Assembly (NCBI RefSeq): GCF_025463825.1
Contig: NZ_JAODBG010000119.1
Location: forward strand, 85,177 to 149,176
From: Cryobacterium sp.
Lineage (GTDB): Bacteria; Actinomycetota; Actinomycetes; Actinomycetales; Microbacteriaceae
Length of the DNA stretch: 64,000 nucleotides
Reading direction: 5' to 3'
A program made the translations under genes and the position numbers. Below the pieces are notes generated by a model. It saw only the letters and a program-made list of their open reading frames with translations, was not told the DNA's origin and did not search any database. Positions 9,239-17,303 of this stretch are shown piece by piece. Each line of letters starts with the position of its first letter. The stretch's first letter is position 1.

Positions 9239-9787
9239 GTGAGAGCGCGAACCATGGCAACCGTCGTTGTGGCGGCCGGCGTCCTGTTGGGAACAACAGG
9301 GTGCAATCTGTACGCTCCCCAGGCGACGACGATTCACTACGACGCCAGCGACGGCGTCAGCGGGAACGTGGGCGACCTCGCCATCCGCAACGCGATCCTG
9401 CTCACCGAGGATGGTGAGAACGCCAACCTGCTCGTGCACGTGGTGAACTCCAGCGACGAGGACATCGACCTGATCGTGCAGTATGAGGGCGTCGACGACG
9501 AGGTCACGACCACGCTGACCATCGACGCCAACTCGACCGGCGAGATCGGTGTCGAAGGCGGCGAGAGCGTCGCCGTCGAGGGCGACGTCAGCGCCGGCTC
9601 GTTGTTCCCCGTGTTCTTCCAGTACGGCGACCTCACCGGTACCGAGCTGCTGGTACCCGTGCTCGACGGCACCCTGGCCGCGTACTCCACCCTGGTGCCC
9701 ACCGAGAAGCCCGCCACGACGCCTGCCGAGACCCCGGCCGAGACGCCCGCTCCCTCGGCCACGCCGGAAGCCACCACGGCCCCTTAA
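9239..9787 (+). CDS. secreted lipoprotein with beta-rich domain, unknown function
   Basis: A 182-residue exported protein. The signal peptide (MRARTMATVVVAAGVLLG) ends in a lipobox-like TTGC, so the mature N-terminus would be lipid-modified Cys. The mature part, residues 25-150, is strand-rich and acidic. The last 30 residues are a Pro/Thr/Ala/Glu tail of PAET-type repeats typical of cell-wall spanning linkers. The start is a GTG with GGAGG just upstream; an ATG five codons later would also leave a signal peptide. It is divergent from carD and convergent with regX3. No domain name can be given. Confidence 0.75.
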   Translation: MRARTMATVVVAAGVLLGTTGCNLYAPQATTIHYDASDGVSGNVGDLAIRNAILLTEDGENANLLVHVVNSSDEDIDLIVQYEGVDDEVTTTLTIDANSTGEIGVEGGESVAVEGDVSAGSLFPVFFQYGDLTGTELLVPVLDGTLAAYSTLVPTEKPATTPAETPAETPAPSATPEATTAP

Positions 9788-9801
9788 CGCTGTGAACGGC
9801 G

Positions 9802-9834
9802 CAATGCCCCTGGAGTCGAAAGCCGGGGGCATTG
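9802..9834. terminator. bidirectional terminator
   Basis: CAATGCCCCTGG pairs with CCGGGGGCATTG (one T-G pair) across a 9-base loop. It lies between the convergent lipoprotein and regX3 genes and can serve both. Confidence 0.8.
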
Positions 9835-9864
9835 TGACGTACGCGGGCCGGGCGGGCCCGCCGG

Positions 9865-10545
9865 TCAGGCCTCGAAGCGGTAGCCCAGGCCGCGCACGGT
9901 GACGAGCATCACCGGTTCGGATGGGGTCGCTTCGATGCGGGAACGGATCCGCTTGATGTGCACGTCGAGGGTCTTGGTGTCCCCGAAGTAGTCGCTGCCC
10001 CAGACCCGGTCGATCAGCTGGCCGCGGGTGAGCACCCGGCCGGCGTTGCGCAGCAGGAATTCGAGCAGCTCAAATTCCCTCAACGGCATGTTCACCACCT
10101 CGCCGGACACGGAGACGGTGTGCCGTTCGATGTCCATCCGCACGGTGCCCGCGGAGAGCTGGCCGTCCTCTTCCTCGGTCGGGTCGGTGTGCCGCCGGGA
10201 CACGGCACGGATGCGGGCGAGCAGCTCCCGGGTGGAGTACGGCTTGGTGACGTAGTCGTCGGCGCCCAACTCGAGCCCCACGACGATGTCGACCTCGGAG
10301 TCCTTGGCCGTCAGCATGATGATCGGCACGGCGGAGCGGGTGCGGATCTCCCGACACACCTCGGTACCGGGGATTCCGGGCAGCATCAGGTCGAGCAGGA
10401 TCAGGTCCGCGCCGGCGCGATCGAATTCGGCGAGCGCGGCTGGACCGTCCTCGGCCACGGCTACCTCGTATCCCTCGCGCTCGAGCAGGAAGCTCAACGG
10501 TTCGCTGAGCGCCTGCTCGTCTTCAACCAGAAGGATTCGAGTCAT
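9865..10545 (-). CDS. regX3: response regulator RegX3 (phosphate starvation)
   Basis: A 226-residue OmpR/PhoB-class regulator. The receiver domain has the acidic pair in VEDE, the phosphoacceptor D52 in LILLDLMLPG and K101 in VTKPY. The winged-helix domain (about 128-226) contains REFELLEFLLRNAGRVLTR and DVHIKRIRSRIE. In mycobacteria the orthologue activates pst and other phosphate genes when phosphorylated by SenX3. It overlaps senX3 by four bases (ATGA), and three PHO boxes in this window are its likely binding sites. Assignment to RegX3 rather than PhoP is based on neighbours senX3, phoU and gpmA. Confidence 0.93.
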   Translation of the reverse strand: MTRILLVEDEQALSEPLSFLLEREGYEVAVAEDGPAALAEFDRAGADLILLDLMLPGIPGTEVCREIRTRSAVPIIMLTAKDSEVDIVVGLELGADDYVTKPYSTRELLARIRAVSRRHTDPTEEEDGQLSAGTVRMDIERHTVSVSGEVVNMPLREFELLEFLLRNAGRVLTRGQLIDRVWGSDYFGDTKTLDVHIKRIRSRIEATPSEPVMLVTVRGLGYRFEA

Positions 10546-11696
10546 GGGGTGTCTCCTGTCGCCGCTAGCGCGGGTTGGGTCGCCTCTGGCAGGCGAATGG
10601 TGAAGGTGGAGCCGGAGCCGGGCTGGGACCAGACCCGGATGTCACCACCGTGGATCTGCACGACGTGCTTGACGATGGACAGGCCGAGGCCGGTGCCGCC
10701 GGTGTTGCGGGCGCGGGCCTGGTCAACGCGGAAGAAACGTTCGAAGATGCGGTCCAGATCACCTTCAGGGATGCCGACGCCCTGGTCGGTGACGGTGACC
10801 TCGACGACCCCGCCGGTGACGCGCGCGCCGACCCCGACCCGTGAGCCCGGCGCCGAGTAGTGCACCGCGTTGGCGACCAGGTTCTGCACGGCCATCACCA
10901 ACAGGCGTCCGTCGCCGTAGACCCGCGCGCGGGACTTGCGGCCCACCGCGATGGTGATGCGGTCGGCCTCGGCGACAACCCGGTTCTGGTCGACGCCGGC
11001 GGCCACGATGTCGTCGATGTCGATCAGCTCGGGCTCGCGCAGGGCGTCCTGGGCCTGCAGCCTGGACAGTTCGATGATCTCTTGGGTGAGCCGGGCCAGG
11101 CGCCCGGCCTCGGTGGTGAGGCGGTCGGCGAAGCGGCGCACCTGCGCGGGTTCGTCGGCGGCATGACCGAGGGCCTCGGCGAGCAGGCCCACCGCGGCGA
11201 TCGGGGTCTTCAGTTCGTGGCTGATGTTGGCCACGAAGTCCCGGCGCACCTCGTCGAGCCGGAACGCCTCGGTGCGGTCTTCCGCGAGCAGCAGCACGTA
11301 GCGGGTGCCCAGCCGTGCCAGCCTAACCCGCAGGTGCATGCTCGCGTCACCGAACGGACCGCGCGAGAGCACCAGGTCCTCCGACACGGCCTCGCCGGAA
11401 CGCCGGACCCCGCGGGCCAGCTCCAGCAGCTCGGGGTGGGCGAGCTGCTGGTGGACGACCAGGCCCATGCTCACCGCGCCCGGCGACGTCTTGATCACGT
11501 TGTTCGACGGATCCAGCACCAGGCCGGCGCTCTCGAGGGCGTCCAGCACCTGGTCGATCCCGTCGGGCACCGCGGGGTTGACCACCTCGGCGGCCCGCTT
11601 CCCGTGCCGCTCCGCGACATGGAGAAGGGTGACGAACCCTGCTCCGACGGTGAGGCCCAGTGCCAGGGACAGCAGCACGAGCCAGGTTGATTCCAT
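10542..11696 (-). CDS. senX3: sensor histidine kinase SenX3
   Basis: A 384-residue membrane kinase. One clear membrane segment (about 5-25) is followed by a PAS-like region (about 45-145), the phospho-acceptor helix with H160 in ANISHELKTPIAAVG, and a HATPase domain with NAVHY (N box), DQGVGIPEGD (G1), FFRVDQAR (F box) and GTGLGLSIVK (G2). There is no large extracellular loop, as expected for SenX3, which responds to phosphate through the Pst/PhoU system rather than by binding ligand outside. It is divergent from phoU, with a PHO box between the two. Confidence 0.93.
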   Translation of the reverse strand: MESTWLVLLSLALGLTVGAGFVTLLHVAERHGKRAAEVVNPAVPDGIDQVLDALESAGLVLDPSNNVIKTSPGAVSMGLVVHQQLAHPELLELARGVRRSGEAVSEDLVLSRGPFGDASMHLRVRLARLGTRYVLLLAEDRTEAFRLDEVRRDFVANISHELKTPIAAVGLLAEALGHAADEPAQVRRFADRLTTEAGRLARLTQEIIELSRLQAQDALREPELIDIDDIVAAGVDQNRVVAEADRITIAVGRKSRARVYGDGRLLVMAVQNLVANAVHYSAPGSRVGVGARVTGGVVEVTVTDQGVGIPEGDLDRIFERFFRVDQARARNTGGTGLGLSIVKHVVQIHGGDIRVWSQPGSGSTFTIRLPEATQPALAATGDTP

Positions 11697-11778
11697 TTGA
11701 CCAGATTAGTGACTATCCCACGGGGCAATCGCCCCGGCAAGGGTGGTCACACGCTACTTTAGGAGTTGTTCAATCGCA

Positions 11779-11800
11779 GGGCACCTGCCGTTAACCTCCG
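11779..11800 (+). promoter_or_regulatory. PHO box between senX3 and phoU
   Basis: Two adjacent 11-base units, GGGCACCTGCC and GTTAACCTCCG, fit the actinobacterial PHO-box pattern of G-T-T-x-A-C-C repeated every 11 bases. Fourteen bases spanning the unit junction (ACCTGCCGTTNACC) recur exactly in the pstS box. The site lies 78 bp before the phoU start. Confidence 0.75.
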
Positions 11801-11878
11801 GCCGCCAGAATTGCTCGGGGGCCAGGCGGGCCTCATGCGTTCGCGCGCTTTGGCGCGACCAGGAAGGACCACAGATAC

Positions 11879-12541
11879 ATGCGTGAAGTATTTCAGCAGG
11901 AGCTCGCCGAGGTTCAGGACCGCCTCGCCGAGATCGCTCGCCTCGTGGCCATCTCCATTGAGAAGGCCACCAAGGCTTTCAACGAGTCCGACGTTGCACT
12001 GGCCGAGGAGGTCATCGCCGACGACGACAAGATCGACGCGCTGACCGTTGAGCTGGATGAGCTGGCGATCACCATCCTCGCGCGGCAGCAACCGGTGGCG
12101 CGTGACCTCCGCATCGTGGTGAGCGCGCTGCGGATCAGCGCGTCGCTCGAGCGGATGGGCGACATGTCCACCCACATCTCGCAGCTGGCCCGGTACCGGT
12201 TCCCCGACAAGGTGATCCCGAAGAGCCTGCGCCCGACGTTCGCCGAGATGGGCGCGGTCGACGTGAAGATCGCGAAGATGCTCGCCGAGCTGCTCACCAC
12301 CGAGGACATGAAACTGGCGGAGGCCATCCGCAACGAGGACGACAAGGTGGACGCGCTGCACCTGAGCGTGTTCGACGCCGTGCTCGGCGAAACCTGGAAG
12401 GGGCAGGCGGCGGACACCGTCGACGCCACCCTGGCCAGCCGGTACCACGAGCGGTTCGCGGACCACGCCGTGTCGATCGCGAAAAAGGTGCAGTACCTGG
12501 GCACCGGCGACTGGCACCAGCCGTCGTCGCCGGAGGCCTGA
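11879..12541 (+). CDS. phoU: phosphate transport regulator PhoU
   Basis: A 220-residue all-helical protein with two PhoU repeats (about 10-100 and 115-205), each carrying acidic metal-binding pairs (DDDKIDAL; NEDDKVDAL). PhoU links the Pst transporter to the histidine kinase and shuts down the regulon when phosphate is plentiful. Length and the start MREVFQQEL fit the family. GAAGGA lies upstream at a slightly long spacing. It is divergent from senX3-regX3, and convergent with gpmA across a strong terminator. The PHO box upstream suggests self-regulation of the circuit. Confidence 0.95.
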   Translation: MREVFQQELAEVQDRLAEIARLVAISIEKATKAFNESDVALAEEVIADDDKIDALTVELDELAITILARQQPVARDLRIVVSALRISASLERMGDMSTHISQLARYRFPDKVIPKSLRPTFAEMGAVDVKIAKMLAELLTTEDMKLAEAIRNEDDKVDALHLSVFDAVLGETWKGQAADTVDATLASRYHERFADHAVSIAKKVQYLGTGDWHQPSSPEA

Positions 12542-12566
12542 AGCACACCTCGCGAACCGTGAGCTG

Positions 12567-12609
12567 AGCACCTGGATTCCCGACGGGCTCAGGTCACGGC
12601 TCGGGAACT
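12567..12609. repeat. palindromic repeat family D, copy 1
   Basis: The segment starting AGCACCTGGAT and ending GCTCGGGAACT matches 43739-43789 apart from an 8-base gap. Its hairpin pairs CCGTGAGCTGAGC (12557-12569) with GCTCAGGTCACGG (12587-12599), 12 of 13 bases. It sits between convergent genes. Confidence 0.7.
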
Positions 12610-12610
12610 G

Positions 12611-12641
12611 GAAAAGCCCCCGTCGGAGACGGGGGCTTTTC
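12611..12641. terminator. bidirectional terminator between phoU and gpmA
   Basis: GAAAAGCCCCCGTC pairs perfectly with GACGGGGGCTTTTC across a 3-base loop. A/T tails on both sides allow function in either direction. Confidence 0.92.
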
Positions 12642-12656
12642 TCCGTGGGGCCAGGG

Positions 12657-13406
12657 TTACTTCTTGCCCTGCGCGGCAACGGCGGCGGCACCGGCGGCGG
12701 CAGCGGCAGGGTCGAGGTACTCACCGGCGCCGGTGGGCGTGAGGTCCTCGTCCAGGCGGTACACCAGCGGGATGCCGGTGGGGATGTTCAGCTCGGCGAT
12801 GTCGGCGTCGGAGATGCCGTCGAGGTGCTTGACCAGGGCGCGCAGCGAGTTGCCGTGCGCGGTGACGAGCACGGTCTTTCCGGTGCGGAGGTCCGCCGCG
12901 ATGTCGGACTCCCAGTACGGCAGCATCCGGGCGATGACGTCCTTGAGGCTTTCGGTGCGGGGCACCTCGTCGCCGAGGTCGGCGTAGCGGGCGTCGCCCA
13001 CCTGGGTCCACTCGGAGGAGTCGTCGAGCAGGGGCGGCGGCACGTCGAACGAGCGGCGCCAGGTCTGGAACTGCTCCGGGCCGTACTTGGCGAGGGTCTC
13101 GGCCTTGTCCAGGCCCTGCAGGGCACCGTAGTGGCGCTCGTTGAGGCGCCAGGAGCGCTTGACGTCGATCCAGAGCCGGTCGGCCGCTTCGAGGGCGATG
13201 TCGGCGGTCTGGATGGCGCGCGTGAGACGTGAGGTGTGCAGGATGTCCGGCAGCAGTCCGGACTCGGCCAGCAGCTCGCCGGCGCGCAACGCCTCGGCCC
13301 GGCCCTGGTCGCTCAGCCGCACATCCACCCAACCGGTGAAGAGGTTTTGCTGGTTCCAGGTGCTGTTGCCATGGCGGAGGAGGATGAGGGTATAAGGAGC
13401 AGACAT
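12657..13406 (-). CDS. gpmA: 2,3-bisphosphoglycerate-dependent phosphoglycerate mutase
   Basis: A 249-residue glycolytic enzyme that interconverts 3- and 2-phosphoglycerate. The catalytic His is H12 in [10 protein letters not shown], with the second His in [22 protein letters not shown] and the Y-G-P-E-Q-F segment are typical of the cofactor-dependent family. The tail after about 232 is Ala-rich ([17 protein letters not shown]) and probably disordered. gpm1 next to senX3-regX3 is also seen in mycobacteria, supporting an ancestral neighbourhood. Confidence 0.96.
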   Translation of the reverse strand: MSAPYTLILLRHGNSTWNQQNLFTGWVDVRLSDQGRAEALRAGELLAESGLLPDILHTSRLTRAIQTADIALEAADRLWIDVKRSWRLNERHYGALQGLDKAETLAKYGPEQFQTWRRSFDVPPPLLDDSSEWTQVGDARYADLGDEVPRTESLKDVIARMLPYWESDIAADLRTGKTVLVTAHGNSLRALVKHLDGISDADIAELNIPTGIPLVYRLDEDLTPTGAGEYLDPAAAAAGAAAVAAQGKK

Positions 13407-13482
13407 AGCTCAACTCTAGCGAGGCGCGCGGGCGCACGCGGTCCCGGCCGGCGTGACGAAAGTCCCGCCGGACGGTGGGCCG

Positions 13483-14667
13483 TCAGCCGCGCGGGGCCCG
13501 CACACCCAGCCGCGGCAACCGTGGGACCTCGGCCACCGACCCGGCCGATTCCGGCACGATGACCTCCTGGCTGGCGGTGATGGAGATGCCCTGCGAGAGC
13601 ACGTGCAGGGTCACCGTGCCCGGCACGGTGCGCTTGATCACGGCGAGGGCGATGGGTCCCAGTTCGTAGTGGATGGCACTGGAGGTGATGGTGCCCACGG
13701 TGCGGCGCTCCGGCTCGCTGTTCGCGACGAACCGATCGCCCTGCACCTCGTCGCCGTGCACGGGCAGCACCGACTCCGAGCCGTCCAGGTGCAGCAGCAC
13801 CAGGCGGCGCGGCGGGTGGCCGAGGTTGTGCACCTTCGCAACGGTCTCCTGCCCGCGGTAACAGCCCTTGTTCAGGTGCACGGCGGTGCGGAGCCAGTCC
13901 AGTTCGTGTGGGATGGTGCGGTCATCGGCGTCGAGGGCGCCGCGGGGCCGCCAGGCGGCGATGCGCAGTGCCTCCAGGGCGAGGAGGCCGGCGGCGGTGA
14001 CCGTACCCGCCGAGACGGCATCGCGAAGGGCCGGCAGCGCGGACCGGGTGATCAGCACCTCGGTCCACCGCCAGGTGGCGGCGGGGTGCGCGGTGTTCGC
14101 GGCGTACTGCCAACCGCCCGGGGCGACCTCGGTCCACGGGTCGTGCCAGACCAGCGGCACCCCGTTGGGGGCGGCCGCGCTCAGTGCGACGGCAGTGGGA
14201 TCGGCGGCCATGGTGCCGACCGTGGCGTAGGCCAGGGTGTGATCGACGACCTGCACCCGCAGGGTGAAGCGCATCCGGTCGAGCCAGGCGTGCAGGCCGG
14301 GCAGCTCGGCGGCCTCGATCAGCAGCCAGGTCTCCACGCCGTCATCGAGCAGCGCGATGGCGTACTCGAGGTGGCCGGTCGGGTCCAGCAGCAGTGTCTC
14401 GGTGGACTGGCCGGGAGTGAGGCCGCGCAGTTCCTGGCTGGACATCGAGTTCAGCCAGGTGAGCCGGTCGGCACCGGAAATGGACAGCACCCCGCGGTGG
14501 GAGAGGTCCACGACGGCCTGGCCGGCCAGGAGCCGGCGTTGTTCGGTGTTCGGGCTGCCGTAGTGGGCGGCGACACCCGCGTCGATGCCCTGCGCCTGCA
14601 CGGCCCCGTCGAGTTCGAGCAGGGGCGACCCCGCGGCGGAAACGATCGGTTCGGCGGTGCTGGTCAT
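13483..14667 (-). CDS. ygfZ: folate-binding protein YgfZ (GcvT-like)
   Basis: A 394-residue tetrahydrofolate-binding protein. The family signature K-G-C-Y-x-G-Q-E is present (NKGCYRGQETVAKVHNLG, about residue 268). N-terminal GcvT-like motifs include DLSHRGVLSISGADR and LLLDPTGHLEYAI. YgfZ maintains iron-sulfur enzymes by a folate-dependent reaction and is not the glycine-cleavage aminomethyltransferase. The ATG at 14667 has GGAGAG upstream. It belongs with the one-carbon genes of the window only by biochemistry; glyA and folD are 30 kb away. Confidence 0.9.
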   Translation of the reverse strand: MTSTAEPIVSAAGSPLLELDGAVQAQGIDAGVAAHYGSPNTEQRRLLAGQAVVDLSHRGVLSISGADRLTWLNSMSSQELRGLTPGQSTETLLLDPTGHLEYAIALLDDGVETWLLIEAAELPGLHAWLDRMRFTLRVQVVDHTLAYATVGTMAADPTAVALSAAAPNGVPLVWHDPWTEVAPGGWQYAANTAHPAATWRWTEVLITRSALPALRDAVSAGTVTAAGLLALEALRIAAWRPRGALDADDRTIPHELDWLRTAVHLNKGCYRGQETVAKVHNLGHPPRRLVLLHLDGSESVLPVHGDEVQGDRFVANSEPERRTVGTITSSAIHYELGPIALAVIKRTVPGTVTLHVLSQGISITASQEVIVPESAGSVAEVPRLPRLGVRAPRG

Positions 14668-14821
14668 GAGGGCTCTCCTTCGGGGAAGCTCCGGGAATGC
14701 TGCCGGGGAGCGCCAGGGCAGTCGACAGCGTGGAACTCCGGCCCATATGCTAACCCAACGGCCTGTATGACATCCCGTATTCCCGCCAGGGCCGGCTGCC
14801 CGCCCCGACGAGGAGTCACCG

Positions 14822-15460
14822 ATGACTGTTCCCGCCCCGCTGCCCGCCGCGCTCCGCCTGTCCATGGGGGCGCTCACCCTGGTCGCGGTGGCGGCGACCT
14901 TCGTCTCCACCGCCGCCCGCGCCACGATCAACCCGTTCAATTTCTTCGGGTTCTTCACCATCCAAAGCAACCTGCTGGCCGCGGGGGTGCTGCTCGCCAC
15001 GGCGCTGTTGGTGCTGCGGAGCCGACCGGTCCCGGACTGGCTGGTCCTGGCCCGGGCGGCGGCGACGGCGTACATGATCGTCGTCGGCGTCGTCTACAAC
15101 ACCCTGCTCACCGGACTGGCCGGCGGCGTCGACCTGCCCTGGGCGAACACCGTCCTGCACGTGCTGTTCCCGCTCTACTGCCTGCTGGACTGGTTGGTCT
15201 TCGCCGACCGGGACCGGCAGCCGTGGCGCCGCCTGTGGCTGCTGCTGGCCTACCCGGCGCTCTGGTGCAACGTGGTGCTCCTGCGCGGAGCGACGGACGG
15301 CTGGGTGCCGTACCCGTTCCTCAACCCTGTGGCCGGGTATGACGTCGTGTTCGGTTGCGTGCTGCTGATCGCCGGAACCGTCCTCGCCGCCGGCGCCGTG
15401 GTGTTCGGGCTCAGCCGGGTGCGCCCGATCGGTGTGGTGCCGGTCAGGACACGCGGCTGA
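14822..15460 (+). CDS. Pr6Pr-family integral membrane protein
   Basis: A 212-residue protein with about six membrane segments: 10-32, 42-65, 78-100, 107-128, 139-157 and 175-198. The first loop carries NPFNFFGFFTIQSNLL, the F-F-T-x-Q-S-N pattern of the Pr6Pr/FAR-17a-like membrane family. Function in bacteria is unknown. The start follows GAGGAG with good spacing. It overlaps the 3' end of the nitrobindin-like gene by 17 bases, tail to tail. Confidence 0.75.
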   Translation: MTVPAPLPAALRLSMGALTLVAVAATFVSTAARATINPFNFFGFFTIQSNLLAAGVLLATALLVLRSRPVPDWLVLARAAATAYMIVVGVVYNTLLTGLAGGVDLPWANTVLHVLFPLYCLLDWLVFADRDRQPWRRLWLLLAYPALWCNVVLLRGATDGWVPYPFLNPVAGYDVVFGCVLLIAGTVLAAGAVVFGLSRVRPIGVVPVRTRG

Positions 15461-16085
15461 GCCGGCCGGAGGCGTGGGTGCGCAGCTCCTCGCCGAGCGC
15501 GGCGATGTCCCACGCCCAGAGCAGGTGACTGTCGACGAGGCCGTAGAGCCGGGTGGCGGCCGCGTACGGTTTCGCGCCGCTGGTCTGCACGATCGCGTCC
15601 GTGGCCAGGTCGATGCGCGGGCCCTTCACCTGGCCGAGGTAGAGCTCCATGATGCCGCCCGGATGCACCAGGCTCACCTCGATGTCGAAACCATTGTCGG
15701 CATTGCGCAGCGTCTCCACCGCCTCCGCGGTCTGGAACGGTGCGGGGCCGACACCGGGGAGGAGGCCGGGCCCGGGGTCGCCGGCCTGCTGCGGGCGGCT
15801 GAGCCGCCAGTAACCGGTCTCGGTCATCAACGGGACGGCCGCGCCGGCCGTCGCGCCGGCGCCCGGATTACCGGTCGCCGTCGGCGCCTCGGGCTCCAGC
15901 CAGGTGTACGAGCTGTAGTTCAGGTGTTGCATGCCGTCATGGCTGAAGCTGATCCGGTGCCCGAATTCGCCGGTGACCTTCTTCCCGCCGACGGTGTAGT
16001 CGAGGATGCCCGAGCCTTCCCAGACGCCGAGAAGCCACGACAAAGGAACGAGCTCGGACGGCAACCCGACCGGAAGTTCGTACAC
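15444..16085 (-). CDS. nitrobindin-like FABP-family heme/lipid-binding protein
   Basis: A 213-residue beta-barrel protein of the THAP4/nitrobindin (DUF1794) family. The signature G-x-W-x-G-x-G is present as GVWEGSG near residue 23. A Gly/Ala/Thr-rich insertion (TATGNPGAGATAGA) lengthens one loop. Related proteins bind b-type heme and react with NO or peroxynitrite. I chose the GTG at 16085 (VYELPVGLPSELVPLSWLL). This start lies five bases after the stop of a 37-residue membrane peptide gene and has only a weak ribosome site, so translation is probably coupled to that peptide. Confidence 0.82.
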   Translation of the reverse strand: MYELPVGLPSELVPLSWLLGVWEGSGILDYTVGGKKVTGEFGHRISFSHDGMQHLNYSSYTWLEPEAPTATGNPGAGATAGAAVPLMTETGYWRLSRPQQAGDPGPGLLPGVGPAPFQTAEAVETLRNADNGFDIEVSLVHPGGIMELYLGQVKGPRIDLATDAIVQTSGAKPYAAATRLYGLVDSHLLWAWDIAALGEELRTHASGRLSRVS

Positions 16086-16090
16086 TTCGG

Positions 16091-16204
16091 TTACCGCTGG
16101 CCCCGGAACAGCTTGAACAGCACGACGCCGGAAACCCAGGCGATCGACAGGCTGGCCAGCGCGAGGAGGCCCAGGAACAGGATTTCGAGTGCGAGCGTTG
16201 ACAT
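16091..16204 (-). CDS. 37-residue single-pass membrane peptide
   Basis: An ATG-to-TAA frame of 38 codons on the minus strand encodes MSTLALEILFLGLLALASL followed by SIAWVSGVVLFKLFRGQR. The whole peptide is hydrophobic until the basic tail KLFRGQR, so one membrane helix with the C-terminus inside is expected. Third positions are G/C-rich as in the neighbours, which supports coding. Its TAA ends five bases before the GTG of the nitrobindin-like gene. No family is recognised. The position immediately upstream suggests a membrane partner or a translational leader for that gene. Confidence 0.6.
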   Translation of the reverse strand: MSTLALEILFLGLLALASLSIAWVSGVVLFKLFRGQR

Positions 16205-16264
16205 GCCCCAACTCTAGCCTCTGGCGCGCGCCCCGCGGCCGAAACGCCGAACCGTGCCGAACCG

Positions 16265-16552
16265 TTATCCGAGGCCGACGAGGCCGACGAGGCCAAAAAT
16301 GCCGGTGGCCGCGGCGAGGACCAGAACAGCGCCGACCAGGCTCTGGGTCACCCGGCTCACGTATCCCTCTTTCTGCCCGGTGGACAGCTGGGCCGCAAGG
16401 GTGAGGATGGTGCAGCCCGCCAGGGAGAGGCTGGTCCAGACCAGCCGATTTTCCGGGGCGACGAGCACGCCGATCAGGACCGCACAGACGGCGGCGACCA
16501 GCCAAATCACTCCAACACTCACACGCTTCCAACTCACAAACCCATTCTGCAC
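16265..16552 (-). CDS. small membrane protein, unknown
   Basis: A 95-residue protein with three likely membrane segments: VGVIWLVAAVCAVLIGVLVA (about 12-31), VWTSLSLAGCTILTLAAQL (38-56) and VGAVLVLAAATGIFGLVGLV (73-92). The loops are short and a GQKEGYVSR segment would face the cytoplasm. The start is GTG. It is divergent from glnR with a 58-bp gap. No domain is recognised. Confidence 0.7.
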   Translation of the reverse strand: MQNGFVSWKRVSVGVIWLVAAVCAVLIGVLVAPENRLVWTSLSLAGCTILTLAAQLSTGQKEGYVSRVTQSLVGAVLVLAAATGIFGLVGLVGLG

Positions 16553-16610
16553 GCCAGAGTCGCATTCCGTGGCACGCTAGGATTACCGGGAAGATACTTG
16601 GAGGACCTGC

Positions 16611-17303
16611 GTGGCGCAGCTGTTGATCCTGACCTCGGCGGTGAACGACGAAGTTCTCCCCGCCCTGGCGTTGCTCTCACACAGCACACGATTCATTCCG
16701 GCGCAGCCGGATCAGCTCATCACCGCGCCCGATTCCGATTTGATCCTGGTCGACGCACGGTCGAACCTGATGGCCGCCAAGTCGCTGTGCCAGATCCTGC
16801 GGACCACCGGAAGCAGCGTGCCGCTGCTCCTGGTCATCACCGAGGGCGGGCTCACCGCCGTCAGCCCGGACTGGGGCGTCGACGACGTGGTGCTGAACAC
16901 CGCCGGTCCCGCCGAGGTCGACGCTCGCATCCGCCTCGCCGCCGGCCGCACCTCGCACAACGAACCCTCCCCCACGATTCGTGCCGCCGGCGTCGTCATC
17001 GACGAAGCCAGCTACTCCGCCAAGGTGCACGGCAAGCCGCTCGACCTCACCTATAAGGAGTTCGAGCTGCTGCGGTTCCTCGCCGCGCACCCGTCGCGGG
17101 TGTTCACCCGTGAGCAGCTGCTCAGCGAGGTCTGGGGCTACGACTACTTCGGCGGCACCCGCACCGTCGACGTGCACGTGCGGCGGCTCCGCGCGAAGCT
17201 CGGCGACCAGGAATCCCTGATCGGCACGGTACGCAACGTCGGCTACCGCTTCAACGTCTACGAGGAGGACGGCGAGCGTGTCGTTCACTCTGTCGGCACC
17301 TGA
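16611..17303 (+). CDS. glnR: GlnR-type orphan OmpR-family regulator
   Basis: A 230-residue winged-helix regulator. The N-terminal receiver-like domain ([23 protein letters not shown]48 in LILVDAR) lacks the usual acidic pocket and Lys switch, as in actinobacterial GlnR, which works without phosphorylation. The DNA-binding domain (about 130-222) has [21 protein letters not shown] and [13 protein letters not shown]. GlnR controls nitrogen assimilation in streptomycetes and mycobacteria. Start is GTG after GGAGGA. The gene overlaps mshD by 26 bases, an order I associate with actinobacteria. The exact orthology is inferred. Confidence 0.8.
   Translation: MAQLLILTSAVNDEVLPALALLSHSTRFIPAQPDQLITAPDSDLILVDARSNLMAAKSLCQILRTTGSSVPLLLVITEGGLTAVSPDWGVDDVVLNTAGPAEVDARIRLAAGRTSHNEPSPTIRAAGVVIDEASYSAKVHGKPLDLTYKEFELLRFLAAHPSRVFTREQLLSEVWGYDYFGGTRTVDVHVRRLRAKLGDQESLIGTVRNVGYRFNVYEEDGERVVHSVGT

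Noticed and set aside
13453..15342. 629-codon plus-strand frame opposite ygfZ
   Set aside because: Low-complexity antisense artefact; ygfZ on the minus strand has its family signature.
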